In this document: in pieces, positions 60,159-64,000 of the stretch
How positions within the stretch are numbered: the stretch's first letter is position 1
How the letters are laid out: every line of letters begins with the position of its first letter
Assembly: GCF_963675585.1 (NCBI RefSeq)
Contig: NZ_OY776411.1
Span: 687,001-751,000, forward strand
Source of the DNA: an uncultured Draconibacterium sp.
Lineage (GTDB): Bacteria > Bacteroidota > Bacteroidia > Bacteroidales > Prolixibacteraceae
DNA: 64,000 nucleotides
Direction of reading: 5' to 3'
The notes under the pieces: model-generated
The model's database searches: none
What the model was told of the DNA's origin: nothing
The model's input: only the letters and a program-made list of their open reading frames with translations
Program-made: the position numbers and the translations under genes

Positions 60159-60938
60159 ATGAAACAAGTAGCATTAATAACAGGAGCCTCAACAGGCATA
60201 GGCAAAGAGTTGGCATACATTCACGCCGAAAATGGCGGCGATTTAATTGTAGTTGCCAGAAGCAAAGACAAACTGGAAGCCTTAAAAGCAGATCTGGAAG
60301 CTAAGTTTTCGATAAAGGTGATGGTGATTGCAAAAGACATGGGAGAAGCTTCGGCTCCCCGGGAAATTTACGATGAAGTAAAAGCAGCAAACATTAACAT
60401 TGATATACTAATTAACAATGCCGGTTTTGGAGGTGTTGGAAAATTTCATGAACTCGACTACAACCAGCATATTTCAATGATAAACCTTAATGTAATTGCC
60501 TTAACTGCACTAACCCGTTTGTTTGTGGCCGATTTTGTAAAACAAAACAAAGGTAAAATCCTAAACACATCGTCAACCGCCAGTTTAATGCCCGGACCAT
60601 TACAAGCAGTTTATTTTGCAAGTAAAGCGTACGTAACCTCCTTTAGTAATGCGCTGTGGGAAGAGTTACGAAATACAAATATTACGGTTACCAACCTAAT
60701 GCCGGGTGCAACCGAAACCGAGTTTGGCGCAAGTTCGGGAATGGACAAAACCGTTATGTTTAAAAAAACGGCGTCTGCCCGAAGTGTGGCAGAAGACGGC
60801 TATCGTGGTATGATGAAAGGAAAGGTTGATGTGATTTCGGGATTGACCACAGCACAAAAAATTATGATCTCGCTGAGTCCGCTTATGCCTAAGAAAATGC
60901 GTTTAAAAACAGTACATAAAATGCAGGAAGTAAAATAA
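60159..60938 (+). CDS. Short-chain dehydrogenase/reductase
   Basis: 259 residues, classical SDR: cofactor motif TGASTGIGKELA, NNAGFGGVG, catalytic Ser in NTSSTAS and YFASKAYV (Tyr-x3-Lys). NADP(H) preference is likely from the Arg in VVARSKDKLE. Substrate unknown; the C-terminus resembles DltE/YqjQ-type oxidoreductases. It follows the TetR gene and a perfect palindrome, so it is the probable target. Confidence 0.92.
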   Translation: MKQVALITGASTGIGKELAYIHAENGGDLIVVARSKDKLEALKADLEAKFSIKVMVIAKDMGEASAPREIYDEVKAANINIDILINNAGFGGVGKFHELDYNQHISMINLNVIALTALTRLFVADFVKQNKGKILNTSSTASLMPGPLQAVYFASKAYVTSFSNALWEELRNTNITVTNLMPGATETEFGASSGMDKTVMFKKTASARSVAEDGYRGMMKGKVDVISGLTTAQKIMISLSPLMPKKMRLKTVHKMQEVK

Positions 60939-60945
60939 GCTGCGG

Positions 60946-60966
60946 ATGAAGAGCTTCATTCTTTTT
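60946..60966 (+). terminator. Weak hairpin with T run after the SDR gene
   Basis: ATGAAGAGCTTCAT folds into a short five- to six-base stem and is followed by TTCTTTTT. The loop is very small, so it may only slow transcription into the phosphoesterase gene. Confidence 0.3.
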
Positions 60967-61010
60967 AAAACTAGTGAACATCGTCGAATTTTAAAACAGA
61001 CAAACAGAAC

Positions 61011-62117
61011 ATGAGACAATTTATACCTCTAATAATCCTGATTATTTTCCTTGGGATACTTGTGAGCGCCAACATTTATCTTGGTCGCCGTTTTGCATGG
61101 TACTTCGATATCCGGAAAGTATGGCTTTTGTATTCTCTTTTTGCTTCGCTCACCCTTTTTATGATCGGAGGAATTGCACTTTTTACCAATTCGGAAGGCA
61201 GTTTTGCCAACATTGTGTACAGTGCTGCCGCAATCACAATGGGCTTTCTACTATATCTTGTGTTATCAGCAGCGTTTGTTGATGTTTTGCGATTGGTGCT
61301 TAAACTAAAACCATTTCAGTACGGAGTTTTTACACTTCTACTGGCTGTTTTTATTTCAGGCTTTGGAATATGGAATGCTGTTCACAAACGCGTGCGCGAA
61401 GTAGAAATTCCGCTCAAAGGACTAAAGCATGAAATGACTGCAGTTCAACTTTCCGACATTCATATTGGCCACTTTTGGGGAGTTAAAACGCTACGGAATA
61501 TTGTGGATAAAACAAACGCACTAAATCCTGATGTGGTTTTTATTACCGGAGATTTATTTGATGGCCGAATACGTTTAAACAGTAAAAATCTGGAACCTTT
61601 GAAAAAGATAAATGCTCCTGTTTATTTTGTGGAAGGAAACCACGATGGATACTCGGGTGCAAGCGAGATAAAAAAAATGCTTCGCGATATCGACATCACT
61701 GTGCTTGAAAATGAGGTAACACATTTTAGCGAACTTCAGATCATCGGTCTAAATCATATGCGGGCCGATGACGAATCGATGAACATGCACACTTCTTCGG
61801 GCAAACCAAGCATAAAAAGTGCATTAAACGATTTGAATATATTTAGTGAACAACCTACCATTTTATTGCACCACAGCCCTGATGGAATTGAATACGCCAA
61901 CAAACACGGAATTGATTTATATCTTGCCGGACATACACATGCCGGCCAGTTATTTCCAATGAATTTTATTGTGCCGCTTTTTTACAAATACAACAAAGGT
62001 TTGTACAATTGGAACGGTACTCAAATTTATGTTTCTCAGGGAACCGGAGCATTTGGGCCACCAATGCGGGTGGGCACCATTAGCGAGATTACTCTTTTAA
62101 AACTTAAACCCGAATAA
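61011..62117 (+). CDS. Membrane metallophosphoesterase (YkuE-like)
   Basis: 368 residues. Four hydrophobic segments lie in the first 125 residues, followed by a calcineurin-type phosphoesterase with the motifs LSDIHIGHFWG, TGDLFDG, EGNHDGYSG, LHHSPDG and AGHTHAGQLFP, all metal ligands present. YkuE-type members act on phospholipids or nucleotides at the membrane. One base separates its stop from the next start. Confidence 0.9.
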   Translation: MRQFIPLIILIIFLGILVSANIYLGRRFAWYFDIRKVWLLYSLFASLTLFMIGGIALFTNSEGSFANIVYSAAAITMGFLLYLVLSAAFVDVLRLVLKLKPFQYGVFTLLLAVFISGFGIWNAVHKRVREVEIPLKGLKHEMTAVQLSDIHIGHFWGVKTLRNIVDKTNALNPDVVFITGDLFDGRIRLNSKNLEPLKKINAPVYFVEGNHDGYSGASEIKKMLRDIDITVLENEVTHFSELQIIGLNHMRADDESMNMHTSSGKPSIKSALNDLNIFSEQPTILLHHSPDGIEYANKHGIDLYLAGHTHAGQLFPMNFIVPLFYKYNKGLYNWNGTQIYVSQGTGAFGPPMRVGTISEITLLKLKPE

Positions 62118-62118
62118 T

Positions 62119-62784
62119 ATGAACGTAATAATTACAGGTGCCACCGGAATGGTTGGGAAAGGTGTTTTACTGGAATGTTTAGATCACCCCTCGGTGGACA
62201 ATATTTTGGTTATTGGCAGAAACCGCATTGATGTTGAACATCCCAAATTAAAAGAGCTGATCCATCTCGATTTTACTGACTTTTCAGGAATTAAAGAGCA
62301 GCTTACAAATTACGATGCCTGCTTTTTTTGCATGGGGATAAGTTCTGCAGGAATGAAAGAAGACGAATACAAACACATTACCTACGATTACACTTTATCT
62401 CTGGCAAAAACATTGGTTTTAAACAATCCGGCAATGACTTTTAACTATGTTTCGGGTGGTGGTACCGATTCTACCGAAAAAGGGAAAGTGATGTGGGCCC
62501 GTGTAAAGGGAAAAACTGAAAATGATTTGTTAAAACTGGGTTTTAATCAGGCTTTTATGTTTCGTCCGAATGCCATTATTCCATTGCGCGGAATAAAATC
62601 GAAAACAAAACTGTATCAGTTTATGTACGACTATTTTATGTGGATGATAAAATTAATGAAAGTAATATCACCCAACTCAGTTGTGAACACTACTCAATTG
62701 GGTATAGCTATGATAAATACCGCTTTAAAAGGGTATAAAAAAAGCATTATTGATCCTGTTGATATTATCGAGCCAAGCAAATAA
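62119..62784 (+). CDS. NAD(P)-binding Rossmann-fold protein (NmrA/epimerase-like)
   Basis: 221 residues with ITGATGMVGKGVLLECLDHPSVDNILVIGRN at the N-terminus, a standard atypical-SDR cofactor motif, and a MWARVKGKTENDLLKLGF segment in place of the usual Tyr-x3-Lys. Probably a reductase or sensor of small size; substrate unknown. Translationally close to the phosphoesterase (one-base gap). No clear terminator follows. Confidence 0.85.
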   Translation: MNVIITGATGMVGKGVLLECLDHPSVDNILVIGRNRIDVEHPKLKELIHLDFTDFSGIKEQLTNYDACFFCMGISSAGMKEDEYKHITYDYTLSLAKTLVLNNPAMTFNYVSGGGTDSTEKGKVMWARVKGKTENDLLKLGFNQAFMFRPNAIIPLRGIKSKTKLYQFMYDYFMWMIKLMKVISPNSVVNTTQLGIAMINTALKGYKKSIIDPVDIIEPSK

Positions 62785-62933
62785 TATTTAATACATAATC
62801 GCGGCACACCAAACACTCCCGTTTTCACCTTCCTTCAGTAAATATGTGCGATTAGAGGAGTTTGTATCTTACAACAATAAAATTTGTGTATTTGCCATAA
62901 CTTGCTTCTGTAAACCTCTCAGAATATTTTTCA

Positions 62934-62941
62934 TAAATTTG
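62934..62941 (+). promoter_or_regulatory. -7 element before the last gene
   Basis: TAAATTTG matches TAnnTTTG and is 83 bases before the start at 63025. No TTG was seen at -33. The rest of the 240-base gap (62785-63024) shows nothing else. Confidence 0.3.
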
Positions 62942-63024
62942 TCATTTCAAAATTTCAACTAACCTGAAAAAAGCAAATTTGCGGCAGGTGCAGTTACTCT
63001 GTATTAACATTGAGAAGCAGGAAA

Positions 63025-64000
63025 ATGATAAAAAAGATTTTAGTCGCACTCTATTTAATTACATGCATATTATTTATTGCTTCTGCCAAAGATGTCCCGA
63101 TCATCAATTATTCGGTTGATGCACATGGATGTGCACAAATACAAGTAAACTCGTCATCCAGCAATTATTACATTTTACATTTTCGGCCAAAACTGAACGA
63201 ATCAGTGGAATGGGCTGTCTCGATAAAAAAGGGAGAAGATGGTACAACCACATTAAGTGAAGGATTAAAGGCGTATCCAAAAGAACATTACAGGGTGAGC
63301 CAACATTTAATTTCGGAACCGGATGACATTGATGGCGATGGCCTGAATGATATGGTTGAACTTGCTGATTTAGGTAAGTTGGCACCATTTAACTCTTCCT
63401 CTGCAATTGATATTTTAAACGGAACTGTATGTATCCCAAACAGAGAAGTTTTTGAAGAACTTTCGTACAAAGGCGAGTATGTTTCTATTGATATTCATTT
63501 GAAGGATTTGGAATATGTAAAGTTTTATATCCTGAAAACGGCCCCAAATAAATGGCAGGTATATTTTATGAATACCGTAACAAATCGCTTTCACCTAAGA
63601 TTTGCAAGGGAAGTAAAGCTTAAAAACACCAGGCGCGGAGAAGTTATGCGCGGAGAAATTGTTTATCACCCAATGATACTTTCGCCCAACGGAAGACCCG
63701 GACTCTATCGTTTTGAATTTGAACCTAACGATTCCTATTCTTTTGATGAGATAGAAAAGGCAAATGAAATACTTGTTCGGAATATGCCTTTTCTCAAAAA
63801 CAACTGGGTATATTATCCGATGCACAGTGCAGCCAAACACAAATACGTAGCAGAAAAAGCACTTTATAACAATTCCCGTGTTACTGTTCTTTTACCATTC
63901 GACATTGAGCCGCAAACCGATTATTTGCCATTAAATAAGGCGGAAGGATATGGATTATTAAAAACAATAAATTCGAATGAAAGACCAAATGCAAGAGACA
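63025..64000 (+). CDS. Secreted protein with a calcium-loop motif, N-terminal part only
   Basis: An ATG at 63025 opens a frame that stays open for 325 codons to the window end. Signal peptide about 1-21 (LFIASAKD). A first domain holds DDIDGDGLNDMVELADLG, a DxDxDG-type calcium-binding loop. Later comes a beta-rich region, and the visible end reads ...QTDYLPLNKAEGYGLLKTINSNERPNARD. That last stretch resembles, from memory, secreted proteins carrying a PEP/pyruvate-binding-like domain; this is weakly supported and the domain itself would lie beyond the window. Not assigned. Confidence 0.7.
   Translation, partial: MIKKILVALYLITCILFIASAKDVPIINYSVDAHGCAQIQVNSSSSNYYILHFRPKLNESVEWAVSIKKGEDGTTTLSEGLKAYPKEHYRVSQHLISEPDDIDGDGLNDMVELADLGKLAPFNSSSAIDILNGTVCIPNREVFEELSYKGEYVSIDIHLKDLEYVKFYILKTAPNKWQVYFMNTVTNRFHLRFAREVKLKNTRRGEVMRGEIVYHPMILSPNGRPGLYRFEFEPNDSYSFDEIEKANEILVRNMPFLKNNWVYYPMHSAAKHKYVAEKALYNNSRVTVLLPFDIEPQTDYLPLNKAEGYGLLKTINSNERPNARD

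Overview
The window reads as a chromosomal segment of a Bacteroidota bacterium, most likely Marinilabiliales/Prolixibacteraceae-like (inference). Reasons: SusC/SusD pairs, a type IX secretion sorting domain, two-hairpin intergenic repeats, bacteroidetal -7 promoter elements (TAnnTTTG), signal lipoproteins, AT-rich spacers, and a carbohydrate-degrading gene content with T9SS. No rRNA, tRNA, CRISPR array, insertion sequence or phage gene was found.

Layout. 1-7.5 kb: truncated start of a CD225/dispanin-like membrane protein, a long gene-poor spacer, a TonB-dependent receptor (outer-membrane beta-barrel family), then a BlaI-type repressor overlapping by one base an M56 (BlaR1-like) peptidase fused to carboxypeptidase-regulatory and repeated TonB-plug-like modules. 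The repressor has a complete promoter overlapped by an array of CAGTT/AACTG dyads. 7.5-12.8 kb: iron alcohol dehydrogenase plus PAS histidine kinase, a GH97 glycosidase, and a metallo-beta-lactamase-fold hydrolase.

12.8-29.3 kb is a sulfur-handling region: six rhodanese-family proteins (nine rhodanese domains, at least three lacking the active-site Cys), an anion-type porin between two of them, two half-size YeeE/YedE sulfur transporters in an operon with two Cys-less rhodanese-like proteins, and two tail-to-tail Crp/Fnr regulators, one preceded by a perfect FNR-type palindrome. Embedded in it is an operon coding a tetraheme NapC/NrfH-like cytochrome fused to a SUMF1/FGE-like domain, followed by a Tat-exported Gfo/Idh/MocA oxidoreductase. 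I infer a periplasmic sulfane-sulfur/anaerobic redox module under redox control; the individual families are known but this combination and the fusion deserve testing.

29.4-34.3 kb: housekeeping-type genes (PorT-like OMP, sirtuin, DnaG primase, PPOX-type flavoprotein, epimerase). 34.8-57 kb: a polysaccharide utilization locus on the minus strand with SusC, SusD, a tandem LamG surface lipoprotein, two GH144 (endo-beta-1,2-glucanase family) enzymes, GH43-type and GH3 enzymes, then GH95, a medium-chain dehydrogenase and a Gfo/Idh/MocA enzyme. A divergent membrane-anchored Y_Y_Y/LuxR regulator lies upstream. The best-supported substrate is a beta-1,2-glucan. A hairpin terminator after the SusC-SusD-LamG genes and a -7 element before GH95 suggest three expression tiers.

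57-64 kb: SRAP-type DNA-protein crosslink protein convergent with a cytochrome-fused PQQ-type sugar dehydrogenase; a TetR regulator with two matching operator-like sites, one on its own promoter and one before an SDR / metallophosphoesterase / NAD(P)-binding protein group; and the first 325 codons of a secreted protein that runs off the window.
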